From Oscillospiraceae bacterium (GTDB taxonomy: Bacteria > Bacillota_A > Clostridia > Oscillospirales > CAG-272): 41,088 nucleotides of DNA. Shown one piece after another: positions 14,659-23,421 of this stretch. Each line of letters begins with the position of its first letter. The first letter of the stretch is position 1. The position numbers and the translations under genes were made by a program. The notes below the pieces were generated by a model that made no database searches, was not told the origin of the DNA, and was given only the letters and a program-made list of their open reading frames with translations. The DNA lies in NCBI GenBank assembly GCA_015063335.1, contig SVUH01000013.1:1-41088 (forward strand), written 5' to 3'.

Positions 14659-15828
14659 TTATTTATCCTCCAATTCTTTTAACAGCTTTTCGATTTGCTG
14701 TCTCTTTTTCTTTTCTATGGAAACGTTTGCTTTTAGATCTCGTGCCGCGCTCTTTGAGTCTTGGCCGAACAGCAAACGAAGCCATCTTTTTATCTGATAA
14801 AAGGGTGTCAGCCATTTCTTCGTTTGAATGGTAGGATATTGCAGACTCAGCTGTGCGTACGGCAAAAAGATTTTTGACCGCAGATATTTAACACGGCCGC
14901 CTTTTTTTGCTTGGTTTACAGCCGCACGGTTTTCTGTGTCTGCATACATTCCTGCATATAGGATATAGTCTTGTATATCTTTGGCAAGGCTTGTCATATC
15001 GGCCTTGTCAAACCAAACGAGTGAGGCTTCCTCGCATGCCTTGGCGAACGTCAATAGCTTGCCGTTCTTCAAAAGCTGGTAACACGCCTCTGACCTATAT
15101 TGTGGGTGCTTTTGCAAAAGATAAACATCTAAAAACGGTCTTACGCCACAGCCTCCGATTTCAAAATGCTTTTGCATGTGCGCTATGTGATAAAAATAAA
15201 ACATTTCATTCGTCATGGTCTTTTGGCAGGATCGACTTTCCGAGACAGCTTCCCAAACTCCATACAAAATATCGTTTGAGTATTGGGGGTGTTCATTTTC
15301 TACTAAACTGTGATGCAGCTCTAAGTGAATACCGCTCGGTGAATATAAGGATACGTCGTGAGAGGAGTCGACTGCTTGCGCCTGATATTCTAACTCTTTT
15401 ATTAATATTTCTTGTGCTAGATCCAAATCAGTCTTGCTAATTAAAATATCAATATCGCAGCTTGTTCTCATCCATGGCTCGGGGTAATATTGCCGAATTA
15501 CGCTCCCTTTTAACGGAATAAAGGGAATTTTTGATTTTTCTAAGGTCTTGCATATCTGCTCGAGCTCATAATTCTGATACTCATAGCGGTACACTGCAAG
15601 ATCCCGTTCCTTTAAGAAGCGTTCTTTAGCCTCCGTGCCGTCGGGCAACAAGCCGTTTTTATCAAGCGCGTCTCCAATGAGGTGCGCCAGATCGTGCCGC
15701 TTGGAAAGCTTAAACAGCAGAGGCAACACATCGGGCGTTATTGAATTTTTCACATCGTCGCAAAGTTCGCTACCGTTTATTTCAAAACGAAGCAATGCGA
15801 AAAAAGCTTTTTCAACCGTTAGTTGCAT
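14659..15828 (-). CDS. Nucleotidyltransferase family protein (NTP_transf_5-like)
   Basis: 389 residues. The region PFIPLKGSVIRQYYPEPWMR followed by SCDIDILI (residues ~107-137) matches the PF14907 type, with the D-x-D pair expected to hold metal. The rest is helical, and the C-terminal ~40 residues are Lys/Glu-rich. Members lie in polysaccharide and lasso-peptide type clusters; their reaction is not established. The ATG has AAGGAGG 5 bases upstream. It is the last gene of the polysaccharide operon, 33 bases after the epimerase gene. Confidence 0.75.
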   Translation of the reverse strand: MQLTVEKAFFALLRFEINGSELCDDVKNSITPDVLPLLFKLSKRHDLAHLIGDALDKNGLLPDGTEAKERFLKERDLAVYRYEYQNYELEQICKTLEKSKIPFIPLKGSVIRQYYPEPWMRTSCDIDILISKTDLDLAQEILIKELEYQAQAVDSSHDVSLYSPSGIHLELHHSLVENEHPQYSNDILYGVWEAVSESRSCQKTMTNEMFYFYHIAHMQKHFEIGGCGVRPFLDVYLLQKHPQYRSEACYQLLKNGKLLTFAKACEEASLVWFDKADMTSLAKDIQDYILYAGMYADTENRAAVNQAKKGGRVKYLRSKIFLPYAQLSLQYPTIQTKKWLTPFYQIKRWLRLLFGQDSKSAARDLKANVSIEKKKRQQIEKLLKELEDK

Positions 15829-15861
15829 GCTGCCTCCTTGCTTTTTAATGATTGAGATTTT

Positions 15862-16935
15862 TTATATATTATAAAATTCCTTATACCATTCGGCAAATCT
15901 GCGAATTCCTGTGCGAAGGGGCGTCGCGGGCTTAAAGCCGAGGTCTGCCTCAAGCGCGGAGGTGTCAGCGTACGTCACGGGGACGTCACCTGCCTGCATG
16001 GGTACGAGCTCCTTGTGAGCCTCAAAATCATAGTCCTCGGGCAATACCTTCGCGCGAATAAGCTCCTGCTGCAAAATATCTACGAAGTCAAGCAAATTCT
16101 CGGGGCTGCTGTTTCCGATATTATATACCTTGTACGGCGGCAACGGCAAACCGTCCTCACCGTTTTTCTTTTCGGGCGCGTGCTGCATAACGCGCTTTAC
16201 GCCCTCAACGATATCGTCTACGTATGTAAAATCACGCTTGCAATTACCGTAATTGAAGATCTGGATCTTATCGCCCTTCAAGAGCTTATTGGTAAATCCG
16301 AAGTATGCCATATCGGGACGTCCTGCAGGTCCGTAGACGGTAAAGAAGCGAAGTCCCGTAGAGGGAATATTATAAAGCTTGCTGTATGAATGAGCCAGCA
16401 GCTCGTTAGACTTTTTGGTTGCCGCGTAAAGGGAAACGGGATTGTCCACCTTGTCGTCCGTTGAATACGGTACTTTTTTGTTTGAACCGTACACCGACGA
16501 GCTTGATGCATACACCAGATGCTCCACGGTGTTGTGTCGGCACGCCTCCAAAATATTATAAAATCCGATCAAATTCGATTCTATATATACGTCGGGATTG
16601 GTGATGGAATATCTTACACCTGCCTGCGCCGCTAAATTGACGACGACAGCGGGCTTATATTCTGCAAAAATGCTATCAATTAGCGCCTTGTCGGCAATAT
16701 TTCCGCGAACAAAGGTCCATTTACAATCCGCTTTCGCGCTGACTGCCTTTTCAATTTCCGAAAGTCTATATTCCTTGATTGAAATGTCGTAATAATCGTT
16801 CATATTATCAATACCGATAATATGTATGCTTTGATAGGAGCGCAGGAGCTCCAGAACGAGATTGCAACCGATAAATCCTGCGGCGCCCGTTACAAAAATA
16901 GTTTTATTATTTAGATCCACGTTCGGCTTTAACAT
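15862..16935 (-). CDS. UDP-glucuronate 4-epimerase-like NAD-dependent epimerase
   Basis: 357 residues, extended SDR. The NAD site is VTGAAGFIGCNL (residues ~14-25), the catalytic Ser/Thr region ASSSSVYG, and the Y-x3-K motif is in SLYAATKKSNE; LRFFTVYGPAGRPDMA is typical of UDP-glucuronate 4-epimerases. This reaction interconverts UDP-GlcA and UDP-GalA. The neighbouring galacturonokinase-like gene supports a uronate substrate. The start overlaps the preceding gene by 7 bases, with AAGGAG 11 bases upstream. No UDP-glucose dehydrogenase lies in the window. Confidence 0.85.
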   Translation of the reverse strand: MLKPNVDLNNKTIFVTGAAGFIGCNLVLELLRSYQSIHIIGIDNMNDYYDISIKEYRLSEIEKAVSAKADCKWTFVRGNIADKALIDSIFAEYKPAVVVNLAAQAGVRYSITNPDVYIESNLIGFYNILEACRHNTVEHLVYASSSSVYGSNKKVPYSTDDKVDNPVSLYAATKKSNELLAHSYSKLYNIPSTGLRFFTVYGPAGRPDMAYFGFTNKLLKGDKIQIFNYGNCKRDFTYVDDIVEGVKRVMQHAPEKKNGEDGLPLPPYKVYNIGNSSPENLLDFVDILQQELIRAKVLPEDYDFEAHKELVPMQAGDVPVTYADTSALEADLGFKPATPLRTGIRRFAEWYKEFYNI

Positions 16936-17663
16936 ATCCCCCTATACTCCTTTTGTACCTTTTCATAGCTTTCCAAATTGCCTATGTCATAACGCTTTCC
17001 GGGCATTTCCATAGCATGTACCTCCGTCTGCGTACAAAGCCAAGCAATGTAGCTTCCGGGAGCGTCTACGCCACAACCGTTCTCAATGCCCTTTTTAACA
17101 AGACGCGCATCCTCTCTAGTGTAATAATAGAAGGGGGGACACGCCCAGTTCGATTTAGGCTCTGCGGGTTTTTCGGTCAAACTGAGAATTTTATCATTTT
17201 CGTCCACTTCCGCAACTCCGCACTTTTTGAGCTTTTGCTCCGATGCCTCAAAGTAGCGCATAATGCAAGACGTTCCCTTATCCTTGGCGTAGACTATAAA
17301 CCTTGTCAGAGAGAAATCCAAGAGGTTATCTCCTGCAATAACCAGCATATCGTCGTCAATAGAAAGCTCGTCAATTGCGAACTGAATGTCACGTACCGCA
17401 CCAAGGCGGGTTTCATTTGTGCTTGTGCCGTCATCAACAATCGTGATTTTTTGTTTTTTGTCCGCTGCCCAATTTTCAAAATGACAAGCAAATTTATGGT
17501 TGGAAATGACAATATATTCATTCACTAAACCAAGTGAATCAATATCTTCGATCAACCAATCAAGGATCGTTTTGTTCTGCACTGTCAATAAGGGCTTGGG
17601 GAAATTTTCGGTCAAAGGATATAATCTCGTTGCATATCCTGCCGCCAAAATCAAACATTTCAT
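16929..17663 (-). CDS. Sugar-1-phosphate nucleotidyltransferase
   Basis: 244 residues. The N-terminal signature MKCLILAAGYATRLYPLTE (G-x-G-T-R-like loop with Y-A-T-R) and FPKPLLTV mark a nucleotidyltransferase of the RmlA/GlmU/UGPase type; VIAGDNLLDF carries the metal-binding Asp. It makes an NDP-sugar from a sugar-1-phosphate. The start at 17663 overlaps the kinase stop (ATGA), with GGAG upstream; a longer in-frame start has no such support. Placed between a GalA-1-kinase-like gene and a uronate epimerase, it is probably the uridylyltransferase for GalA-1-P or GlcA-1-P (inference). Confidence 0.82.
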   Translation of the reverse strand: MKCLILAAGYATRLYPLTENFPKPLLTVQNKTILDWLIEDIDSLGLVNEYIVISNHKFACHFENWAADKKQKITIVDDGTSTNETRLGAVRDIQFAIDELSIDDDMLVIAGDNLLDFSLTRFIVYAKDKGTSCIMRYFEASEQKLKKCGVAEVDENDKILSLTEKPAEPKSNWACPPFYYYTREDARLVKKGIENGCGVDAPGSYIAWLCTQTEVHAMEMPGKRYDIGNLESYEKVQKEYRGIC

Positions 17664-18832
17664 AATTTTACTCCATCTGCCGTATCGCAAATATGTACTG
17701 AGAATTTTCCTTTTAATGCGGGGAACGCCTTTAAATATTCGTTCGTCACCTTTTCTTCTATGTTCTCGGCGAACGAGGGATCGATCATTGCCATACAGCA
17801 GCCCTTAAAGCCCGCACCGCTAAAGCGACCGCCGTAAATGCCGTCGGTGCGAAGCATGATCTCATAGAGCAATTTCAGCTCATCCGAGCCCGTCTCGTAG
17901 TTGTAGATAGAAGAACGTCCGCTTTCAAATGAAAGCTTGCCGAAAGCTTCAATATCTCCGTTGCGCCATGCCTCGGCGCCTGCTTCTACACGTTTAAATT
18001 CCGTGTACCAATGCTCCGCACGCTTGCGCCAGTTTTCGGGGAGTCTGTCTTTGTATTGTAAATACGTTTCGTAGGGCACGTCGCGAAGAAAGGTCTCACT
18101 AAATTTGCCGTATTCCATACCGCTGAACGCCTTTAACGCATACGCGGCACTGCGACATTCGTCCACGCGCATATTAAATTTACTGCCGGCAAGTGTTCTT
18201 TCCACACCCGAGAAGAAGACCGCGATTTTATAGGGCTTCATGCTCGGATGGGTGGGGATCAGCTCGTAGCTGTCATCCTTGGTGTCAAGGTACAAAAGCT
18301 TATCCTTCTTTGAGAAGACCTCGCAGGACTGGTCGAGCTTTCCGCAGGAAACGCCCACGTACTTGTTTTCAGCCGCCTGTGCCGTAAGTATCATTTCAAG
18401 CTCGGAGAGGTGAATACCGTTCACCTCGCAAAGCGCGGACAAAAAGGCGATAGTCACCGCGGCAGAGGATGAAAGACCTCCTATTGGCAGAGAGCCCTCG
18501 ATAACACCGCAGAGCCCCACCTTCAAGGGATATTTTTGCGATAGCATCAACGTCGCGCCACGCAAATAGTCTGCCCAATCATTTTCTTTTTGATCGGGTA
18601 CGGACTGCACGTGCCATTGAGCACGCTTGTTAAATTGCAAGGACGTCAATTCAATTACGCCGTTTTGCTTCGGCGCGTACGCAATATGAATGCCCTTGTC
18701 AATTGCAAAGCCCGTTATTTTGCCGTACTGATGGTCGCTGTGCGCACCGATCGGGCAAACGCGGTAGGGGCAGAACGCCACGGCCGTCGGGTCTTTTTTA
18801 TAGGTTTCATTAAATCTTTGAATACTTAACAT
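17660..18832 (-). CDS. Galacturonokinase-like GHMP kinase
   Basis: 390 residues. The galactokinase signature is altered to CPYRVCPIGAHSDHQYG (residues ~21-37): the usual G-R-x-N-L-I-G-E-H is replaced by P-Y-R-x-C-P-x-G-A-H-x-D-H-Q, as I recall from plant galacturonokinase. The ATP loop is LPIGGLSSSAAV and the C-terminal GHMP motif GGRFSGAGFKGCC. Predicted reaction: D-galacturonate + ATP to GalA-1-phosphate. The ATG at 18832 overlaps the upstream stop (TGATG) with GGAGAAAG in front; an upstream TTG is less likely. The nearby nucleotidyltransferase and epimerase complete a UDP-GalA supply unit. The family resemblance is from memory, not a search. Confidence 0.75.
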   Translation of the reverse strand: MLSIQRFNETYKKDPTAVAFCPYRVCPIGAHSDHQYGKITGFAIDKGIHIAYAPKQNGVIELTSLQFNKRAQWHVQSVPDQKENDWADYLRGATLMLSQKYPLKVGLCGVIEGSLPIGGLSSSAAVTIAFLSALCEVNGIHLSELEMILTAQAAENKYVGVSCGKLDQSCEVFSKKDKLLYLDTKDDSYELIPTHPSMKPYKIAVFFSGVERTLAGSKFNMRVDECRSAAYALKAFSGMEYGKFSETFLRDVPYETYLQYKDRLPENWRKRAEHWYTEFKRVEAGAEAWRNGDIEAFGKLSFESGRSSIYNYETGSDELKLLYEIMLRTDGIYGGRFSGAGFKGCCMAMIDPSFAENIEEKVTNEYLKAFPALKGKFSVHICDTADGVKL

Positions 18833-20022
18833 CAATACTTTCTCCAAACCATTTTATCTACTACGCCAGTGTAGGACTGAATGATCTTTACGACCTTTGT
18901 AGAAACGTTTTCTTCTACGTAATCGGGTACGGGAATGCCGTGGTTTTCATCGCTTGTCAGCTCCACGGCGGTATCGACTGCCTGCAAAAGATGCTTTTCG
19001 TCAATGCCCGCAAGCACGAAGCACGCCTTGTCAAGCGCCTCGGGGCGTTCTGTGCTTGTACGGATACATACGGCGGGGAAGGGCTTTCCGATGCTCGTAA
19101 AGAAGGAGCTTTCCTCGGGAAGTGTGCCGCTATCCGAAACGACGGCGAACGCATTCATCTGCAAATTGTTGTAATCGTGGAAGCCCAAGGGCTGGTTCTG
19201 AATTACGCGCTCGTCAAGGTTAAATCCGCTTGCCTCCAAGCGCTTTCTGCTTCTTGGGTGGCAGCTATACAAAATGGGCATATCGTATTTTTTCGCCAAT
19301 TTGTTTATTGCCGTAAAGAGAGAAACGAAATTCTTTTCCGTGTCAATGTTTTCCTCTCTGTGCGCTGAGAGAAGAATATATTTCTTTTTCTCAAGTCCGA
19401 GGCGAGAGAGCACGTCGCTCGCTTCTATCTCGGATAGGTTGCTGTGCAAAACCTCAGCCATAGGAGAGCCCGTAACGTACGTTCTTTCCTTAGGCAATCC
19501 GCATTCCGCCAAATAGCGGCGAGCGTGCTCGGAATATGCTAAATTTACGTCGGAAATAATATCGACGATACGGCGATTGGTTTCCTCGGGTAGGCATTCG
19601 TCCTTGCAACGGTTTCCTGCCTCCATATGGAATATCGGAATATGCAATCTCTTTGCGGAAATAGCGGAAAGACAGCTGTTCGTGTCTCCCAGGATCAAAA
19701 GCGCGTCGGGCTTGCAAGCCGCCATAAGCTTATACGAGCAGTTGATGATGTTGCCGACGGTCGCGCCAAGGTCGTCGCCGACCGCGTCCATATATACCTC
19801 GGGATCGGCAAGCTTCAGGTCCTTGAAGAATACGCCGTTAAGGTTATAGTCATAGTTTTGACCCGTGTGCGCCAAAATGCAGTCAAAGTATTGGCGGCAT
19901 TTGTTTATAACGGCAGCAAGACGGATGATTTCAGGTCGCGTGCCAACGATGATCAACAGCTTGAGCTTGCCGTTATCCTTAAATTTTACGTCGGAATAAT
20001 CCAATTTAATTTTAGTTTCCAT
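18832..20022 (-). CDS. capG: UDP-N-acetyl-hexosamine 2-epimerase, CapG-like
   Basis: 396 residues of the non-hydrolysing UDP-GlcNAc 2-epimerase (WecB-type) fold. Motifs are IVGTRPEIIRLAAVI (residues ~25-39), LLILGDTNSCLSA, FHMEAGNRCKDECLPEETNR and VSDSGTLPEESSF. The close order capE-capF-capG argues that it converts UDP-N-acetyl-L-pneumosamine to UDP-N-acetyl-L-fucosamine, the last step of that pathway, rather than making ManNAc. It lies 30 bases after capF and overlaps the next gene by 1 base. Confidence 0.85.
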   Translation of the reverse strand: METKIKLDYSDVKFKDNGKLKLLIIVGTRPEIIRLAAVINKCRQYFDCILAHTGQNYDYNLNGVFFKDLKLADPEVYMDAVGDDLGATVGNIINCSYKLMAACKPDALLILGDTNSCLSAISAKRLHIPIFHMEAGNRCKDECLPEETNRRIVDIISDVNLAYSEHARRYLAECGLPKERTYVTGSPMAEVLHSNLSEIEASDVLSRLGLEKKKYILLSAHREENIDTEKNFVSLFTAINKLAKKYDMPILYSCHPRSRKRLEASGFNLDERVIQNQPLGFHDYNNLQMNAFAVVSDSGTLPEESSFFTSIGKPFPAVCIRTSTERPEALDKACFVLAGIDEKHLLQAVDTAVELTSDENHGIPVPDYVEENVSTKVVKIIQSYTGVVDKMVWRKY

Positions 20023-20052
20023 ACTATTATACCTCGCACGTGCTGTGACTGT

Positions 20053-21255
20053 TTATTCTACGATTTCAAAAAATGTGTCGGGATGGTTAGGATCAAATTG
20101 CTCATTTGCCCACATTACAGTTACCAAATTTTCTGTATTTGAAAGGTTTATAATATTGTGGGTGTATCCGGGTAGCATGTGTACTGCTTGAATTTTTTCA
20201 CCGCTTACCTCAAAATTCAACACTTCGTCTGTGCCGATCTTGCGCTGTTGTATGAGACCGTGTCCCGCAACAACAATGAAAAACTCCCATTTCGTATGAT
20301 GCCAATGCTGTCCCTTTGTAATACCGGGCTTGGAAATATTGACGGACACCTGTCCGCATTTTTCCGTCTTCAAAAGCTCCGTAAAGCTTCCGCGCGCGTC
20401 AACGTTCATCTTAAGATCAAAGGCGGCTTTTTCTTTTGGCAGATAGCTCAAATAGGTCGAGTACAGCTTCTTTGCAAAGCTGCCGTCGGGTATCTCGGGG
20501 ATAACGAGCGTTTCGCTCTGTGAGCGAAAAGTGTGCAATAAATCAACGATCTCGCCAAGTGTGACCTTGTGCGTGGTAGGAGCAAAACAATATTTGCCCA
20601 TATCACTTTGGACGGGCGTTAATCCGTCGTAATTACAACGATGTCCTTTCCCTTCGAGTAGGTCAAGCATTTCTGTTACTAAATCGTCTATATACAGAAG
20701 CTCAAGCTCGGTCGCTCTGTCGTTGACAGTAATCGGCAAGTCGTTCGCAATGTTGTTGCAGAAGGTTGCCACAGCACTGTTATAATTCGGTCTGCACCAC
20801 TTGCCGAAAAGGTTTGGGAAGCGGTAAACATATACATGTCCGCCACCTTGGCGCTCATAATCGAAGAACAGATCTTCTCCTGCCTTCTTGCTTTTTCCGT
20901 ACTCACCGTCAGAATATCTGCCGATAAGTGTGGCTTGAATAGAAGATGCAAGCATTACTGTGCAGTTGTTATTGTACTTTTTTAAGGTATCGAGCAGAGT
21001 TGACGCAAAGCCGAAATTGCCCTGCATAAATTCTTCCGTGCTTTTCGGGCGGTTTACCCCCGCAAGATTAAATACAAAATCCGCGTGCTCGCAATATGTG
21101 TCCAAATCGGACTGCGACGAATCAATATCGTATTCGAATATTTCTTCAATGGCAAGGGACGGACGGGTCTTATCCTTTCCGTCTCTTAAATTTTTTAAAG
21201 CGGCACATAGGTTTCTTCCAACAAAGCCTTTTGCGCCCGTAACAAGAATTTTCAT
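20053..21255 (-). CDS. capF: CapF-like bifunctional UDP-FucNAc pathway enzyme
   Basis: 400 residues, the full length of CapF. The N-terminal SDR domain has VTGAKGFVGRNL (residues ~5-16), FNLAGVNRP and YGKSKKAGE (Y-x3-K). The C-terminal cupin (residues ~270-400) has KGQHWHHTKWEFFIVVAG with the metal-binding histidines. In CapF the cupin acts as 3-epimerase and the SDR as NADPH-dependent 4-reductase on the CapE product. It starts 9 bases after capE. Confidence 0.9.
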   Translation of the reverse strand: MKILVTGAKGFVGRNLCAALKNLRDGKDKTRPSLAIEEIFEYDIDSSQSDLDTYCEHADFVFNLAGVNRPKSTEEFMQGNFGFASTLLDTLKKYNNNCTVMLASSIQATLIGRYSDGEYGKSKKAGEDLFFDYERQGGGHVYVYRFPNLFGKWCRPNYNSAVATFCNNIANDLPITVNDRATELELLYIDDLVTEMLDLLEGKGHRCNYDGLTPVQSDMGKYCFAPTTHKVTLGEIVDLLHTFRSQSETLVIPEIPDGSFAKKLYSTYLSYLPKEKAAFDLKMNVDARGSFTELLKTEKCGQVSVNISKPGITKGQHWHHTKWEFFIVVAGHGLIQQRKIGTDEVLNFEVSGEKIQAVHMLPGYTHNIINLSNTENLVTVMWANEQFDPNHPDTFFEIVE

Positions 21256-21264
21256 GGCTTTTCC

Positions 21265-22302
21265 TTATTTTTTCAATTCGTCTTTAATGTATTGCAATGC
21301 CGCAATTTTCGCCTTTGTTTCTTCTACCGTTAAAAGCTGTGTATTGTTGGAGTTAAATTCCGTCAAGGGATTACGCTCTACGTCACCACGATTGAAGTAT
21401 TTGTCATAATTCAAGCCGCGTTTGTCGCAAGGCACGCGATAAAAGTTTCCAAGGTCAATTGCGTTTGCGCATTCTTCGTTTGTCAACAACGTTTCGTACA
21501 TTTTTTCACCGTGACGAATACCTATTACCTTGATATTGTTCTTATCTCCGCCAAACAGCTCGCATACAGCCTCTGCCTGTGTTTGAATGCTGCAAGCAGG
21601 AGCTTTCTGCACAAGAATATCACCGCTTTCACCGTGTTCAAATGCAAACAAAACAAGGTCAACTGCTTCTTCCAAAGACATAATAAATCTTGTCATTGTA
21701 GGATCGGTAATGGTTATGGGCTTGTTTGCCTTGATTTGTTCGATCCAAAGAGGAATAACACTACCGCGAGAACACATTACGTTTCCGTAACGGGTACAGC
21801 AAATTTTTGTTTTTTCGGGAGAAATCGTGCGAGATTTTGCAACGATAACCTTTTCCATCATCGCCTTGCTTGTTCCCATTGCGTTTACAGGATACGCCGC
21901 TTTGTCGGTTGAAAGGCAAACCACATTTTTAACACCCGCCTCAATTGCTGCCGTTAAAACGTTTTCTGTTCCGATAACGTTGGTCTTTACCGCTTCGATC
22001 GGAAAAAATTCGCAAGAGGGAACTTGCTTTAATGCCGCCGCATGGAATATGTAATCGACATCGTGCATAGCATTTCTAACCGACTGAATATCTCTTACGT
22101 CGCCAATGTAGAATTTAATTTTATCTGCCACCTCGGGCATTTTTGCCTGAAACTCGTGACGCATATCGTCCTGCTTCTTTTCATCACGTGAGAAAATACG
22201 GATCTCACCTATATCTGTTTTTAAAAATCTATTAAGCACGGCATTGCCGAACGAACCCGTACCACCTGTGATCAGTAACGTTTTACCTTTAAACAACGAC
22301 AT
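21265..22302 (-). CDS. capE: CapE-like UDP-GlcNAc 4,6-dehydratase / 5-epimerase
   Basis: 345 residues, the size of single-domain FlaA1/CapE dehydratases. Visible features: LLITGGTGSFGNAVL (NADP site, residues ~8-22), HAAALKQVPSCEFFP, STDKAAYPVNAMGTSK, in which the usual SDR tyrosine position is methionine (M-x3-K) as in CapE/FlaA1. It turns UDP-GlcNAc into the 4-keto-6-deoxy L-arabino intermediate. The start follows the pyruvyl transferase stop by 1 base, with GGAG upstream. With capF and capG it forms a complete UDP-L-FucNAc module. Confidence 0.88.
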   Translation of the reverse strand: MSLFKGKTLLITGGTGSFGNAVLNRFLKTDIGEIRIFSRDEKKQDDMRHEFQAKMPEVADKIKFYIGDVRDIQSVRNAMHDVDYIFHAAALKQVPSCEFFPIEAVKTNVIGTENVLTAAIEAGVKNVVCLSTDKAAYPVNAMGTSKAMMEKVIVAKSRTISPEKTKICCTRYGNVMCSRGSVIPLWIEQIKANKPITITDPTMTRFIMSLEEAVDLVLFAFEHGESGDILVQKAPACSIQTQAEAVCELFGGDKNNIKVIGIRHGEKMYETLLTNEECANAIDLGNFYRVPCDKRGLNYDKYFNRGDVERNPLTEFNSNNTQLLTVEETKAKIAALQYIKDELKK

Positions 22303-22303
22303 A

Positions 22304-23410
22304 TTAATTTACTCCTATTTTATCAATGCTTTCTCGCATATATTTTTTTGATTCATTTACTTTGGATTGCATTAATTTGTTGACAGCGTTATAGTCAATA
22401 ACGCTGTGGGCGTTTTCAAAATTTCTGTCTCCGATTTTGAATTGCTCTAAAAGATCAATGAGCCGCTCTCTCTTTGCCAAACCCTCTTCCGAATCACATC
22501 CCAACAGTGTAAATTGCTTTTGGAATAAAATTGAAAAAGCCAAACCGTGAAATGAGTTTGTGAAGACATACTCGGCATTAGCGATATGATTCAAAAACTC
22601 CTCGGGAGAAAGGCCGAATTCCTTTTTAAAGCCGTTCAAGGAGTTTTGCCTGTTGTAAGGCAGGATAACGACCTCAAGGCCCCTACTCTTGGCAAACTCC
22701 GCGATCTTTTTCTTCTCAGCTTCGGGATATCCTATCAAGGCATACACTAAGCAATACTTTCTCTTTTGCGGTCTTTCCCTTACAAAATCATTCCAATAGT
22801 TATTCAAAAGGAATACTGGATCAAGCACTTGCATCGCATCCAGACCCATAGAATTAACGATGGAAACGCCGCTCTGCTCGCGTATACCGATCGCGCGGTA
22901 TTTGGATAGATCAGCCTTCATTTTTGACAAGATAAGATCATCGTTTATTTCCGAAATTCCAAAGCTTGAGCCGTAGGATATTCGCGGCTTCTCATCGGGA
23001 AGAAAATCGAACATATAATTCGACGAAAAGACCTTGTGATACGGATTCCATATCTGATCTCCTCCGCTGACGAAAAGGTCGTAGTCCTCAAGCTCACTTA
23101 AGAGCTTCTCCTCGGAGTCGTAATACTTGCTTATTTGCAGATTCCTTTTGCGAAACGCCTTGAACTTTTCCGCCTTTTCTTGCATGCTTTTCTTTTTTAA
23201 GAGGGTAACCGCCTTATAGCGGACTCTCTCGCAAAGAGTTGGCGTTTGGGCGACCGATGCATAGTGCGACGACTTTCCGTTTACCATTCTTTTTATGTGT
23301 AAAAGCTCTGCGGTGTGCCCCTCTATCTCAAGATATTTTTGAGTGGCGTATGCCTGGAGCACAGTTCCGTAGTTTTCTGATTCAAAAAAAGTTAAAATCG
23401 CGATCTTCAT
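22304..23410 (-). CDS. Polysaccharide pyruvyl transferase family protein
   Basis: 368 residues. MKIAILTFFESENYGTVLQA at the N-terminus, VSGGDQIWNP, YGSSFG and FTNSFHGLAFSILF (residues ~275-290) are typical of the PF04230 (CsaB/WcaK) family. These enzymes transfer pyruvate from phosphoenolpyruvate to a sugar hydroxyl as a ketal, which adds negative charge to surface glycans. Some family members may have other roles, so the substrate is open. It is 11 bases downstream of the poly-G gene and 1 base from capE. Confidence 0.85.
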   Translation of the reverse strand: MKIAILTFFESENYGTVLQAYATQKYLEIEGHTAELLHIKRMVNGKSSHYASVAQTPTLCERVRYKAVTLLKKKSMQEKAEKFKAFRKRNLQISKYYDSEEKLLSELEDYDLFVSGGDQIWNPYHKVFSSNYMFDFLPDEKPRISYGSSFGISEINDDLILSKMKADLSKYRAIGIREQSGVSIVNSMGLDAMQVLDPVFLLNNYWNDFVRERPQKRKYCLVYALIGYPEAEKKKIAEFAKSRGLEVVILPYNRQNSLNGFKKEFGLSPEEFLNHIANAEYVFTNSFHGLAFSILFQKQFTLLGCDSEEGLAKRERLIDLLEQFKIGDRNFENAHSVIDYNAVNKLMQSKVNESKKYMRESIDKIGVN

Positions 23411-23421
23411 AACTTTTCCTT

